DNA from: Pseudogracilibacillus sp037892545
Lineage (GTDB): Bacteria > Bacillota > Bacilli > Bacillales > Amphibacillaceae
Direction: 5' to 3'
NCBI RefSeq assembly: GCF_037892545.1
Contig: NZ_JBBKBG010000002.1
Coordinates: 62,001-126,000, forward strand
Length of the DNA: 64,000 bases
The notes beneath the pieces are model-generated. The model had not been told where the DNA came from. It worked only from the letters and a program-made list of their open reading frames with translations, and did not search any database. Below are positions 7,715-16,400 of this stretch, in pieces. Numbering within the stretch: the stretch's first letter is position 1; the number at the start of each line of letters is the position of its first letter. The position numbers and the translations under genes were made by a program.

Positions 7715-9148
7715 ATGTTATATATCAACGGTGAGTGGATACAAGGGGAAAATACATTAAAAGTAGTCAATCCTTCTACGGGAGAAGTTATAGATGAAGT
7801 AACGAAATGTAATAAAGACGATATTGAACATACGATTGAAGCAGCAGAAACTGCGTTTAAAGAGTGGTCCAAAAAAACAGCAAAAGAAAGAGGAGCATAT
7901 TTATTGGAAGTTGGTCGTATTTTACGTGACCGTACCGAGGAAATCGCTCAGGTTATTACAAAAGAAATGGGAAAACCGTTAAATGAAGCAAAAACAGAAA
8001 TTTCCTTGGCTATTGATTATTTAGAATGGTATGCAGAAGAAGCTAAAAGGATTTATGGGGAAACGATACCACCATCTTCCGGCTCTAAACGACTGACGGT
8101 GATTAGACAGCCTATTGGTGTAGTGGGCGCTATCACGCCGTGGAATTTTCCTATTGCTATGATTACACGAAAAGTTGCACCGGCGCTTGCATCAGGATGT
8201 ACAGCTATTGTAAAACCAGCTTCTGCTACTCCTTTGACTGCAATTGAAGTTGTGAAGGCTTGTCATGAAGCAGGTATTCCTAAAGGGGTAGTCAATTTAT
8301 TACACGGTTCAGCAAGTGAGATTTCTAAAGGATTAATGGATTCACCAATTGTGAGAAAAATTACATTTACTGGATCGACAGAAGTTGGAAAACAATTAGT
8401 AAGGGATTCAGCGAAAACATTGAAAAAGTTAGCGATGGAACTAGGCGGACACGCACCGTTTATCGTTTTTGAAGATGCCGATTTAGATCAAGCGGTAGAA
8501 GGTTTAATGGCGAGTAAATTTAGAAATGCTGGGCAAACTTGTGTTTGTACAAATAGAGTATATGTCCATGAGAATGTGATAGACTCTTTTGCTCAAAAGT
8601 TAAAGGAAAAAGTAGATGCTATGAAAATTGGTGATGGATTTGAAGAAAATGTAGATATCGGACCATTAATTGATGGAGCAGCAGTTGAAAAGTCAATAGA
8701 ACATGTAGAAGATGCAGTGCAAAAAGGCGCTAAAGTCATTACAGGTGGAAAAAAGGTTACGGAAGAACCTTATCATAATGGTAGTTTTATGTCACCGACA
8801 GTTATTGTAAATGCTACGCATGAAATGAAAATATCTCATGAAGAAACATTCGGACCAATTGCGCCACTATTTCCTTTTAATGATGAGGAGGAAGTCGTTG
8901 AATTAGCAAATAGTAGTGAATATGGATTAGCATCATATATTTATACAAATGATATTTCACGAAGTGTGCGAGTAAGTGAAGCATTACAATATGGAATCGT
9001 AGGAATCAATGATGCACTTCCAACTGTAGCACAAGCACCTTTTGGAGGGATTAAAGAATCTGGTTTCGGTCGAGAAGGTGGACGACAAGGAATTGAAGAT
9101 TATTTAGAGTATAAATTTTTATCCTTACAAATCAATTCAAATAACTAA
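7715..9148 (+). CDS. NAD(P)-dependent aldehyde dehydrogenase, probably 2-oxoglutarate semialdehyde dehydrogenase
   Basis: A 477-aa aldehyde dehydrogenase of the succinate-semialdehyde/2-oxoglutarate-semialdehyde type, preceded by TAGGAGG. Visible motifs: GAITPWNFPIAM (substrate/cofactor entry), IVKPAS, FTGSTEVGK (NAD-binding loop), ELGGHAPF with general base Glu242, and NAGQTCVC with catalytic Cys276, then HEETFGP and the carboxy-terminal PFGGIKESGFGREGG. In known aldarate pathways such an enzyme oxidises 2,5-dioxopentanoate to 2-oxoglutarate. Its position in an operon with gudD and garD supports that role. Closely related family members act on succinate semialdehyde, so specificity is an inference. 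Confidence 0.9.
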   Translation: MLYINGEWIQGENTLKVVNPSTGEVIDEVTKCNKDDIEHTIEAAETAFKEWSKKTAKERGAYLLEVGRILRDRTEEIAQVITKEMGKPLNEAKTEISLAIDYLEWYAEEAKRIYGETIPPSSGSKRLTVIRQPIGVVGAITPWNFPIAMITRKVAPALASGCTAIVKPASATPLTAIEVVKACHEAGIPKGVVNLLHGSASEISKGLMDSPIVRKITFTGSTEVGKQLVRDSAKTLKKLAMELGGHAPFIVFEDADLDQAVEGLMASKFRNAGQTCVCTNRVYVHENVIDSFAQKLKEKVDAMKIGDGFEENVDIGPLIDGAAVEKSIEHVEDAVQKGAKVITGGKKVTEEPYHNGSFMSPTVIVNATHEMKISHEETFGPIAPLFPFNDEEEVVELANSSEYGLASYIYTNDISRSVRVSEALQYGIVGINDALPTVAQAPFGGIKESGFGREGGRQGIEDYLEYKFLSLQINSNN

Positions 9149-9182
9149 TATATAAACCTTAATAATTAAGGAGCGAAGAATA

Positions 9183-10883
9183 ATGAAGAGAAAAGGTACA
9201 GCTTACGGTGATGAAGGATTTAGTGAATTTATAAAAATGGCGTTCCGAAGACATTTAGGGCATGATGAAAGTGATTACGAAAAACCTGTCATTGGAATTG
9301 CAAATACTTTTAGTGAAGTAAACAGATGCCATTCACATTTAGAGCCAATAGTAGATGCGATTAAAGATGGCATTATTATGGCTGGAGGGACTCCATTAGA
9401 GTTTCCAACTATATCTATTGGTGAGATGTTCACAAGTCCAACAACAATGTTATATAGAAACCTTGTAGCAATGGATACAGAGGAAATGATTTCGGCTCAA
9501 CCAATTGATGGAGTTGTATTATTGGGTGGTTGCGATAAGATGGCTCCAGCACAATTAATGGGTGCAGCAAGTGCAAATAAACCAGCGATATTATTTACTG
9601 GTGGTCCTATGAACAATGGAGAGTATAAAGGTAGGACATTAGGTGCTTGTTCAGACTGTAGGTATTTTTGGCAAGAGTATAAGGCTGGTACTGTATCAGA
9701 TGAAGAAATTAATGATATAAATAAGCAATTAGCTCCAACAGCTGGACATTGCATGGTAATGGGGTCTGCAAGTACTATATCATCTTGTTCAGAGGCTTTA
9801 GGGATGATGCTGCCTGGAGCGGCTGCAGTACCTGCGACATTTAACGAAAGAATGAATTTAGCTAGACAAACTGGTAAGACGATTGTAGACCAAGTAAGAA
9901 ACAATTTAACACCTTCAAAAATAATGACAAAAAAGTCTTTCGAAAATGCAATGAAGCTTTTAATGGCAATAGGTGGATCCACAAATGCAGTGATTCATTT
10001 GATTGCTATTGCTAAGAGATTAAATATCGAAATAACTTTAGATGATTTCGACAGAATTAGTTCTGAAACTCCATTTATCGGAAATTTACGACCTGCTGGT
10101 AAGTATCAAATGCAAGATTTATATTTTGCAGGTGGAATTCCCGCAATTTTAAAAGAATTAGAAGGTTTATTGCATATGGATGAATTAACAGTAACGGGAA
10201 AAAGTTTAAAAGAAAATTTAAAAGACGTTGCTGTAGAACCTGAATATAGAGATGTCATTAGAACAGTTAGTGATCCGCTTCATAAAGATGGAGGGATTGT
10301 CGTCTTAAAAGGAAATTTAACACCTGATGGAGCGATTATTAAACCGAAAGCTGTTATTAATAAAAAGATGTTAAAACATCGTGGGAAGGCAGTCGTTTTT
10401 ACTTCTTTAGATGATATGGAAGAAAGAATTAATGATCCAGAACTAGAAGTAGATGAAAATAGTGTACTAATACTTCAAAATGCAGGGCCTGTTGGTGCAC
10501 CTGGAATGCCTGAAGCAGGAATGATACCAATACCTAATAAACTATTAAAACAAGGGATTAGAGATATGGTTAGAATATCTGATTGTCGTATGAGTGGAAC
10601 TGCTTTTGGGACAGTTATACTTCATGTTGCACCAGAAGCTGCGGTTGGTGGACCAATTGGCTTAGTGAAAACGGGAGACATCATTAATCTGGATGTGGAT
10701 AAAAAGGAATTAAATGTAGAAATAAGTGAAGAAGAATTTGCTCAAAGGAAAGCGGGTTGGACGCAGCCAGAAAATCACGGTCGTGGTTATGAATGGTTAT
10801 ATAGAAAGCATGTATTGCAAGCAAATGAAGGCTGTGATTTTGATTTCATGTTACCAACAAATGATGGGAGAGAAAACACTTAA
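9183..10883 (+). CDS. IlvD/Edd-family sugar-acid dehydratase (iron-sulfur)
   Basis: A 566-aa member of the IlvD/Edd dehydratases, which remove water from 2,3-dihydroxy acids to give 2-keto-3-deoxy acids. Three cysteines, Cys49 (EVNRCHSHLEP), Cys117 (LGGCDKMAP) and Cys190 (AGHCMVMGSAST), have the same spacing as the [2Fe-2S] ligands that I recall for L-arabinonate dehydratase, so a sugar acid is a better guess than the branched-chain substrate. The carboxy domain has VLKGNLTPDGA, NAGPVGAPGMPEAG and SDCRMSGTAFG. It overlaps gudD by one base (TAATG), showing tight coupling. 5-Keto-4-deoxyglucarate has a 2,3-dihydroxy acid end that this chemistry could use. Substrate unproven. Confidence 0.9.
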   Translation: MKRKGTAYGDEGFSEFIKMAFRRHLGHDESDYEKPVIGIANTFSEVNRCHSHLEPIVDAIKDGIIMAGGTPLEFPTISIGEMFTSPTTMLYRNLVAMDTEEMISAQPIDGVVLLGGCDKMAPAQLMGAASANKPAILFTGGPMNNGEYKGRTLGACSDCRYFWQEYKAGTVSDEEINDINKQLAPTAGHCMVMGSASTISSCSEALGMMLPGAAAVPATFNERMNLARQTGKTIVDQVRNNLTPSKIMTKKSFENAMKLLMAIGGSTNAVIHLIAIAKRLNIEITLDDFDRISSETPFIGNLRPAGKYQMQDLYFAGGIPAILKELEGLLHMDELTVTGKSLKENLKDVAVEPEYRDVIRTVSDPLHKDGGIVVLKGNLTPDGAIIKPKAVINKKMLKHRGKAVVFTSLDDMEERINDPELEVDENSVLILQNAGPVGAPGMPEAGMIPIPNKLLKQGIRDMVRISDCRMSGTAFGTVILHVAPEAAVGGPIGLVKTGDIINLDVDKKELNVEISEEEFAQRKAGWTQPENHGRGYEWLYRKHVLQANEGCDFDFMLPTNDGRENT

Positions 10884-12211
10884 TGGTTACACCTAAAATT
10901 GTAAATATGTCGGTATATCCTGTAGCTGGACACGATAGCATGTTGTTAAATTTAAGTGGTGCTCACGGACCATACTTTACTAGAAATATCGTTATATTGG
11001 AGGATAGTACTGGCAATTTGGGAGTTGGAGAAGTACCTGGTGGAGAAGATATAACAAATACATTAAAGGATGCTACTTCCTTAGTCATAAATGAGCCAAT
11101 AGGTCTATATAAAAACATCTTAAATAAAGTTAGAAGCACATTTTCGAATCGAGACAAACATGGAAGAGGTTTACAAACATTTGATTTAAGAACGACTGTT
11201 CATGTAGTTACAGCAATTGAAGCGGCATTATTAGATTTATTAGGTAAACAATTAAATGTACCTGTCGCTGCCTTATTAGGCGAAGGGCAACAAAGAGAAG
11301 AAGTAGAAGCACTAGGTTATTTATTTTATGTAGGTGATCAAAGTAAAACCGAACTACCTTATGTCACAAATGAATCGGCAACAAATACTTGGTATAAAAT
11401 CCGTCATGAAGAGGCACTAACACCTGAAAAAATTGTTAAACTAGCTGAAGCTTCCTATGAAATGTATGGTTTTAAAGATTTCAAATTGAAAGGAGGCGTG
11501 TTAGAAGGAAAAGAGGAGATTAAAGCAATTAAAGCTTTAAAGGAAAGGTTTCCTAAAGCACGTATAACCTTAGATCCAAATGGTGCATGGTCATTAAAAG
11601 AAGCGGTTGATTTATGCAAAGATATGCATGGGATTTTAGCGTATGCAGAAGATCCGTGTGGAGCAGAGGATGGCTTTTCGGGTAGAGAAATATTATCAGA
11701 GTTTAGAAAACAGACTGGACTACCAACTGCAACTAATATGATAGCTACAGATTGGAGACAAATGAGTCACGCAGTTCAATTAGATAGTGTGACAATCCCG
11801 TTAGCTGATCCACATTTTTGGACGATGGAAGGTTCTGTAAGGGTGGCGCAATTATGCCATGATTTTGGATTAACATGGGGATCACACTCCAATAATCATT
11901 TTGATATTTCTCTAGCGATGTTCACTCATGTAGCCGCAGCGGCACCAGGAAATATTACAGCAATAGATACGCATTGGATCTGGCAAGAAGGGATAGATCG
12001 ATTAACAAAACAACCATTTAAAATTAAAGATGGGAAAATTAGTATTCCTAATAAACCAGGGCTCGGGGTTGATATAGACATGGAGCAAGTATTGAAAGCA
12101 CATGAACTATATAAAAATGAAGCATTAGGACAGAGAGATGATTCTGTTGCCATACAATATCTCATTCCGAATTGGAAATTTGATAACAAGCGGCCTTGTT
12201 TAGTTAGGTGA
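10883..12211 (+). CDS. gudD: D-glucarate dehydratase
   Basis: GudD dehydrates D-glucarate to 5-keto-4-deoxy-D-glucarate. The 442-aa product is a full-length enolase-superfamily enzyme with the capping domain (about 1-135) and a barrel. Active-site residues seen are the K-x-K pair in DFKLKGG (Lys201, Lys203), metal ligands Asp231 (LDPNGAW), Glu256 (YAEDPCGAE) and Asn285 (TATNMIATDW), Asp309 (PLADPHFW) and catalytic His335 (GSHSNNHF). These match E. coli GudD residues with a constant offset of four, and the end motif FDNKRPCLVR is also shared. The start ATG overlaps the stop of the preceding dehydratase. A firm assignment, and the main clue to the operon's substrate. Confidence 0.96.
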   Translation: MVTPKIVNMSVYPVAGHDSMLLNLSGAHGPYFTRNIVILEDSTGNLGVGEVPGGEDITNTLKDATSLVINEPIGLYKNILNKVRSTFSNRDKHGRGLQTFDLRTTVHVVTAIEAALLDLLGKQLNVPVAALLGEGQQREEVEALGYLFYVGDQSKTELPYVTNESATNTWYKIRHEEALTPEKIVKLAEASYEMYGFKDFKLKGGVLEGKEEIKAIKALKERFPKARITLDPNGAWSLKEAVDLCKDMHGILAYAEDPCGAEDGFSGREILSEFRKQTGLPTATNMIATDWRQMSHAVQLDSVTIPLADPHFWTMEGSVRVAQLCHDFGLTWGSHSNNHFDISLAMFTHVAAAAPGNITAIDTHWIWQEGIDRLTKQPFKIKDGKISIPNKPGLGVDIDMEQVLKAHELYKNEALGQRDDSVAIQYLIPNWKFDNKRPCLVR

Positions 12212-12304
12212 TTTGAATCTATTTATTATAAAAACAGCAAGCAATATTTTATAGTATAAGGATATTTAAGAAAAGTCATTCTAGCTGAGTGAGGAGGTTT
12301 TACA

Positions 12305-12799
12305 ATGAAACATATGTCTAGAGATGTATATATAAGTATCATATTTTTAATTATTTCGATACTCGTTTTTTCTATGAGCTTAAATATGCAAGCGTTAACA
12401 ACTTCGGCGGTAGGTGCGGATTTCTTACCTAAAGTAATAGCGATTTTAATTTTTGTGTTAAGTAGCTATTTTTTAATCGTATCGATTAAAAATCCGGTAG
12501 GGAATGTTGTGGATGATACAGACGAAATGGAAGAAATCAATGATAGTGATGAATCAAAGAAGTTTACACGTGTATTGCTGACAGGTTTATTAATGATTAT
12601 TTATGTGTTTTTAATCAACTTCATAGGTTTTATCCTTGCATCCATATTGTACCTAACTGTTCAAATGGTATTGTTCTCTAGTGTAACAAAAAGAAATATT
12701 ATTGTATATTTACTTATTTCTATTGTTACATCGGTGTTTATTTATTTTGTATTTAGAAATATATTTTATGTCATGTTACCAAGTGGAATTTTAGGCTGA
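12305..12799 (+). CDS. tctB: Tripartite tricarboxylate transporter small membrane subunit (TctB family)
   Basis: A 164-aa membrane protein of the TctB family, the small membrane partner in TTT solute importers. It has four predicted membrane helices: about residues 9-27, 40-60, 92-115 and 135-157, with an acidic cytoplasmic loop (VVDDTDEMEEINDSDE) between the second and third. It is preceded by GAGGAGG and followed 16 bp later by tctA and then tctC, a complete transporter in the order B-A-C. The family is recognised by layout and neighbours more than by strict motifs. It should help import the aldarate substrate of this operon; the ligand is not shown by the sequence. Confidence 0.88.
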   Translation: MKHMSRDVYISIIFLIISILVFSMSLNMQALTTSAVGADFLPKVIAILIFVLSSYFLIVSIKNPVGNVVDDTDEMEEINDSDESKKFTRVLLTGLLMIIYVFLINFIGFILASILYLTVQMVLFSSVTKRNIIVYLLISIVTSVFIYFVFRNIFYVMLPSGILG

Positions 12800-12815
12800 A
12801 AGAGAGGTGGTTGCT

Positions 12816-14300
12816 ATGTTTGAATTACTACTCGACGGGATTAATTCCGTATTTACGTTCAAAATCATATTGTTAATTGTAGCAGGTGTATTTTTAGGTT
12901 TAGTATTCGGTTCTATCCCAGGTCTTACAGCGACAATGGCAATTGCTATTTGTTTACCAATCACTTATGGAATGGATTCGGTAGCAGGTATGTCATTGTT
13001 AATGGGATTGTATATTGGTGGAGTATCAGGAGGGTTGATACCAGCTATTTTATTAAAATTACCGGGGACTCCATCTTCTATTGCAACGACATTTGATGGA
13101 TATCCAATGGCCCAAAAAGGAGAGGCGGGAAAAGCTTTTACATATGCAATTACTGCCTCTTTCTTCGGAGGGCTAATAAGTATTATCGCTTTAATGTTAA
13201 TTGCCCCTCCACTTGGAAGGGTAGCATTACAATTTGGACCATTTGAGTTTTTTGCGATTGTTGTTTTCTCTTTAACATTAATATCAAGTTTATCGGGAGA
13301 TTCCATTATAAAGGGAATTTTAGCGGCAGCATTAGGAATCGTATTCGGAATGGTTGGTTCTGCGCCGATTGATGCATTTCCACGCTTCACCTTTGGTTTT
13401 GATTCTTTAGATGCTGGATTCGATTTACTTCCAGTATTGATTGGATTGTTTGCTGTTTCCGAAATTTTGATTACAGCTGAACAAAAAGTCAAAAATAATA
13501 AGAAGAAAAAAATGAATAAAATTCAATATCGCGTAAAATTAAAGGAATTTTTATCTCAAAAATGGAACTTTTTACGTTCAACTTTAATGGGTTTAGGAAT
13601 AGGTATTTTGCCAGGTATTGGTGGTGGAACGGCCAATATTATTGCTTATGCTACTGCAAAAAATGTATCCAAAACACCTGAAGAGTTTGGGAAAGGTCAT
13701 CCTGGTGGGGTAGTTGCCTCAGAATCATCTAATAATGCCGCTATAGGTGGTGCGTTAGTTCCTTTAATCTCATTAGGTATCCCAGGAGATACGGTCACAG
13801 CTATGTTGTTAGGTGGATTAGTATTACATGGATTGCAACCAGGGCCAATGTTGATTCAAAATCATGGCGATGTTGTGTATGGAATATTTGCGGCGCTAAT
13901 TATTGCAAATGTTTTAATGGCTCTGTTCTTATTTCTTGGTATGCGAGTGTTTGTAAAATTATTAAGTATACCACAACAAATTTTATTACCAATTATATTT
14001 ATATTATGTGTCGTCGGTGCATTTGGTGTGAATAACAGAATTTTTGATGTAGGTTCATTAATTTTCTTTGGTATTATCGGCTATTTCATGATTAAAGGTA
14101 AAGTGCCATTAACCCCTTTAGTTTTAGGGTTCATTTTAGGGCCGATTTTAGAAACTAACTTACGACGTGGTCTTATGTTATCAGAAGGTAGTTTCGTACC
14201 ATTTCTTACGGAACCAATTGCCGCAGTATTTTTATTATTAACAGTATTCTCGATCGGTTTAAAATTATTTATGAATTATCGAAAAAAAGTTTCAGGATAA
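12816..14300 (+). CDS. tctA: Tripartite tricarboxylate transporter large membrane subunit (TctA family)
   Basis: A 494-aa polytopic protein with about twelve hydrophobic segments, the channel-forming subunit of a TTT importer driven by an ion gradient. Family signatures include GLVFGSIPGLTATMAIAI near the amino end, GGVSGGLIPAILLKLPGTPS, the repeat of this motif LGIGILPGIGGGTANIIAY, and LVPLISLGIPGDTVTAML. The start chosen is ATG at 12816, nine codon-free bases after AGAGAGG; a GTG at 12807 lies inside the ribosome site. The neighbouring subunits are adjacent on both sides. The likely cargo is glucarate or galactarate, inferred from gudD and garD in the same operon. Confidence 0.92.
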   Translation: MFELLLDGINSVFTFKIILLIVAGVFLGLVFGSIPGLTATMAIAICLPITYGMDSVAGMSLLMGLYIGGVSGGLIPAILLKLPGTPSSIATTFDGYPMAQKGEAGKAFTYAITASFFGGLISIIALMLIAPPLGRVALQFGPFEFFAIVVFSLTLISSLSGDSIIKGILAAALGIVFGMVGSAPIDAFPRFTFGFDSLDAGFDLLPVLIGLFAVSEILITAEQKVKNNKKKKMNKIQYRVKLKEFLSQKWNFLRSTLMGLGIGILPGIGGGTANIIAYATAKNVSKTPEEFGKGHPGGVVASESSNNAAIGGALVPLISLGIPGDTVTAMLLGGLVLHGLQPGPMLIQNHGDVVYGIFAALIIANVLMALFLFLGMRVFVKLLSIPQQILLPIIFILCVVGAFGVNNRIFDVGSLIFFGIIGYFMIKGKVPLTPLVLGFILGPILETNLRRGLMLSEGSFVPFLTEPIAAVFLLLTVFSIGLKLFMNYRKKVSG

Positions 14301-14316
14301 AAAGGGAGGATTTAAT

Positions 14317-15291
14317 ATGAAGAATAGGTTTTTACTAGTAATGTTAACCGTTTTATTTACTGTACTTGTTGCGTGCTCAAATGAAGGAGCAGAGTCAAAA
14401 AAAGATGGGGATAGTTCTGATTATCCAAATAAACCGATTGAAGTAGTCGTTCCTGTTGGGGCAGGTGGAGATACGGATTTAAATACAAGAATTACAGCGA
14501 AGTATTTAGAGAAGGAGCTTGGAGACTCAATTGTCATCACAAATATTGAAGGATCAGGTGGTTCAACAGGAATTAAAGAAGTATTATCAAAAAAACCAGA
14601 TGGATATACGGCACTTGCATATCATAACGCTATGCTTGTTAACAATATTTATGGGTTAGCAGATTATACGGCAGAAGATTTCAAATATGCAGGTATTGGC
14701 ATTCTAGATCAGTCAAATACATTTTTAGTTTCGGAAAAATCGGAATATAAAGATCTTGATAGTTTAATTGCATATGCGAAAGAAAATCCAGGTAAAGTAA
14801 AAGTGGCAACAGAAGTTGGAGCAATGACACATTTACAAATACTAGAGTTTCAGCAGAAAACAGGAGTAGAATTTAATATTGTAGATGCAGGTGGTGCTTC
14901 TGAAAAAATTACAGCATTACTTGGTGGAAGAGTTGATATTGTTCCTACTTCGCTAGGATTAGTAAAGGACTATGTAGAAAGTGGAGAAATGATTCCGCTT
15001 GGGGTCATTGCGGAAGATAGATTAGAAGGTGCACCAGATGTTCCGACATTTAAAGAACAAGGTGTTGATATGGCAATAGACAAAGTATTCTATTGGGCCT
15101 TTCATCCAGATACACCTGATGACGTAATTGAAGTATTCTCAGAGGCTTTAGAAAAAGTAGCGGAAAATGAGGATTTTATCGAAGAAATCCAAAAGAATAT
15201 GTTAACATCACAATTTTATAGTTCGGAAGAAACAAAAGAAAAATTAAATGAAATTACTGAACATGACAAAGAAGTGTATGACAATCAATAA
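14317..15291 (+). CDS. tctC: TTT transporter substrate-binding lipoprotein (TctC/Bug family)
   Basis: A 324-aa extracytoplasmic binding protein that delivers the ligand to the TctAB membrane part. The amino end is a lipoprotein signal (MLTVLFTVLVAC with lipidated cysteine near residue 20), as expected in a Gram-positive cell that lacks a periplasm. The mature protein starts with the Bug-family opening YPNKPIEVVVPVGAGGDTD, followed by a GGSTGIKEV loop, KPDGYT and, near the middle, DAGGASEKITALLGGRVDI, which lines the ligand cleft in known Bug proteins. It follows tctA by 16 bp with an AAAGGGAGG site. Carboxylate ligands are typical for the family; a C6 dicarboxylate fits the operon. Confidence 0.92.
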   Translation: MKNRFLLVMLTVLFTVLVACSNEGAESKKDGDSSDYPNKPIEVVVPVGAGGDTDLNTRITAKYLEKELGDSIVITNIEGSGGSTGIKEVLSKKPDGYTALAYHNAMLVNNIYGLADYTAEDFKYAGIGILDQSNTFLVSEKSEYKDLDSLIAYAKENPGKVKVATEVGAMTHLQILEFQQKTGVEFNIVDAGGASEKITALLGGRVDIVPTSLGLVKDYVESGEMIPLGVIAEDRLEGAPDVPTFKEQGVDMAIDKVFYWAFHPDTPDDVIEVFSEALEKVAENEDFIEEIQKNMLTSQFYSSEETKEKLNEITEHDKEVYDNQ

Positions 15292-15305
15292 AGGGGCGAA
15301 TATAG

Positions 15306-16316
15306 ATGCAAGTATCTATCACAACAAATACAACAGAATTATCTGATTTGGATTTACAACAATTGTCACAACTAGGTGTTGATAAAATTGATTTTGGGAA
15401 TGGACATTCATTTCATGGGGTTAGTGAACAAGGATTTCCAGACTTAGATGAATTGTTAAAGTTAAAGAAAAGAATTAGATCTTGGGGAATGGATATTAAT
15501 CGTGTTACATTGCCAAATATTGATAAAAATTATATGGAAAATCCAGAAAAAAATGAACAACAAGTGCAGAATTCAGTTAATTCTATTAAAGTTTTTTCCG
15601 AAGCGGGAATAGATATTGTAAGACAAAGGTTTGAAGGGGATGTATTTTACGGTCAGTCTAAATTTTATGAGGCTCGACATAGAGGTGATGCTATTGCAAG
15701 AGGTGAAAGCCTAGGTTTACTTACAAATAAAAAACCTATCCCAAGTAAAGATGCATTAGATAAGTGGTGGAATTCGTTTCGGAAGGCGTATGAACATTTA
15801 GTGGAAACATCTCAAGATTTAAATGTTAAATTAGCGATGCATCCGTCAGATACGCCACATCATAATTCCCCGTTTGATGGATTAGGCCTTCATAAAATTG
15901 TTGATCAGTTTCCAAATGAAAATGTAGGTTTTGTCTATTGTATTGGTACGAGAGCGGAAGCAGGTGGTTCTTCATTAGTGATGGATGAAATTAATCATTT
16001 TGGCAGGAAAAAACGAATTTTTCTTGTGCATTTTAGAAATGTAAGAGGAAGTTTGGCTACTGCTGGAGCATTTGAAGAAGCAATGTTAGATGATGGAGAT
16101 TTAAACATGTATAAAATATTATTGGAATTAAAAAAGGTTGGATTTGATGGCTGTTTAAATCCAGATCATGTTCCTATTTTTGCGGGAGATGAACCTGATG
16201 TAGATAATAAGTGGGCTTATTCTAACATTGGCTGGAAGAAGTCAAGTATGGGGTTTGCTTACTCTGTAGGGTATATAAAGGCTTTAATAAATGCCATGAA
16301 TGAATTTATGGGCTAA
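15306..16316 (+). CDS. Mannonate-dehydratase-like (UxuA family) enzyme
   Basis: A 336-aa TIM-barrel protein of the UxuA family, Mn-dependent dehydratases of aldonic acids. The four metal ligands known from UxuA structures appear in order: His179 (LAMHPSD), Cys212 (VYCIGTRAEAGG), His242 (LVHFRNVRGS) and Asp287 (LNPDHVP). The protein is somewhat shorter than classical UxuA (about 350-390 aa). D-mannonate would give 2-keto-3-deoxygluconate, but no KDG kinase or aldolase is present in the operon. A different substrate, perhaps another aldarate stereoisomer, is therefore plausible. It follows tctC by 14 bp. The family is sure, the substrate is not. Confidence 0.85.
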   Translation: MQVSITTNTTELSDLDLQQLSQLGVDKIDFGNGHSFHGVSEQGFPDLDELLKLKKRIRSWGMDINRVTLPNIDKNYMENPEKNEQQVQNSVNSIKVFSEAGIDIVRQRFEGDVFYGQSKFYEARHRGDAIARGESLGLLTNKKPIPSKDALDKWWNSFRKAYEHLVETSQDLNVKLAMHPSDTPHHNSPFDGLGLHKIVDQFPNENVGFVYCIGTRAEAGGSSLVMDEINHFGRKKRIFLVHFRNVRGSLATAGAFEEAMLDDGDLNMYKILLELKKVGFDGCLNPDHVPIFAGDEPDVDNKWAYSNIGWKKSSMGFAYSVGYIKALINAMNEFMG

Positions 16317-16328
16317 TCTTTACTGAGT

Positions 16329-16369
16329 GAGATAATACGTACGAATAGTATTATCTCCCTTTTTATTTT
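16329..16369 (+). terminator. Terminator-like hairpin inside the aldarate operon
   Basis: A perfect 10-bp stem, GAGATAATAC (16329-16338) and GTATTATCTC (16348-16357), followed by CCTTTTTATTTT, lies between the UxuA-like gene and garD. It would lower or block read-through into garD and the regulator gene. Confidence 0.7.
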
Positions 16370-16400
16370 AAAAATATTTTTGAAAAGGTAGGGAATATGA

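Noticed and set aside
9497..9982. 161-codon open frame on the minus strand inside the IlvD/Edd gene
   Set aside because: It is antisense to a well-supported enzyme, has no ribosome site and no recognisable protein features.
12965..13492. 175-codon open frame on the minus strand inside tctA
   Set aside because: Antisense shadow of a membrane protein gene; composition reflects the opposite strand.
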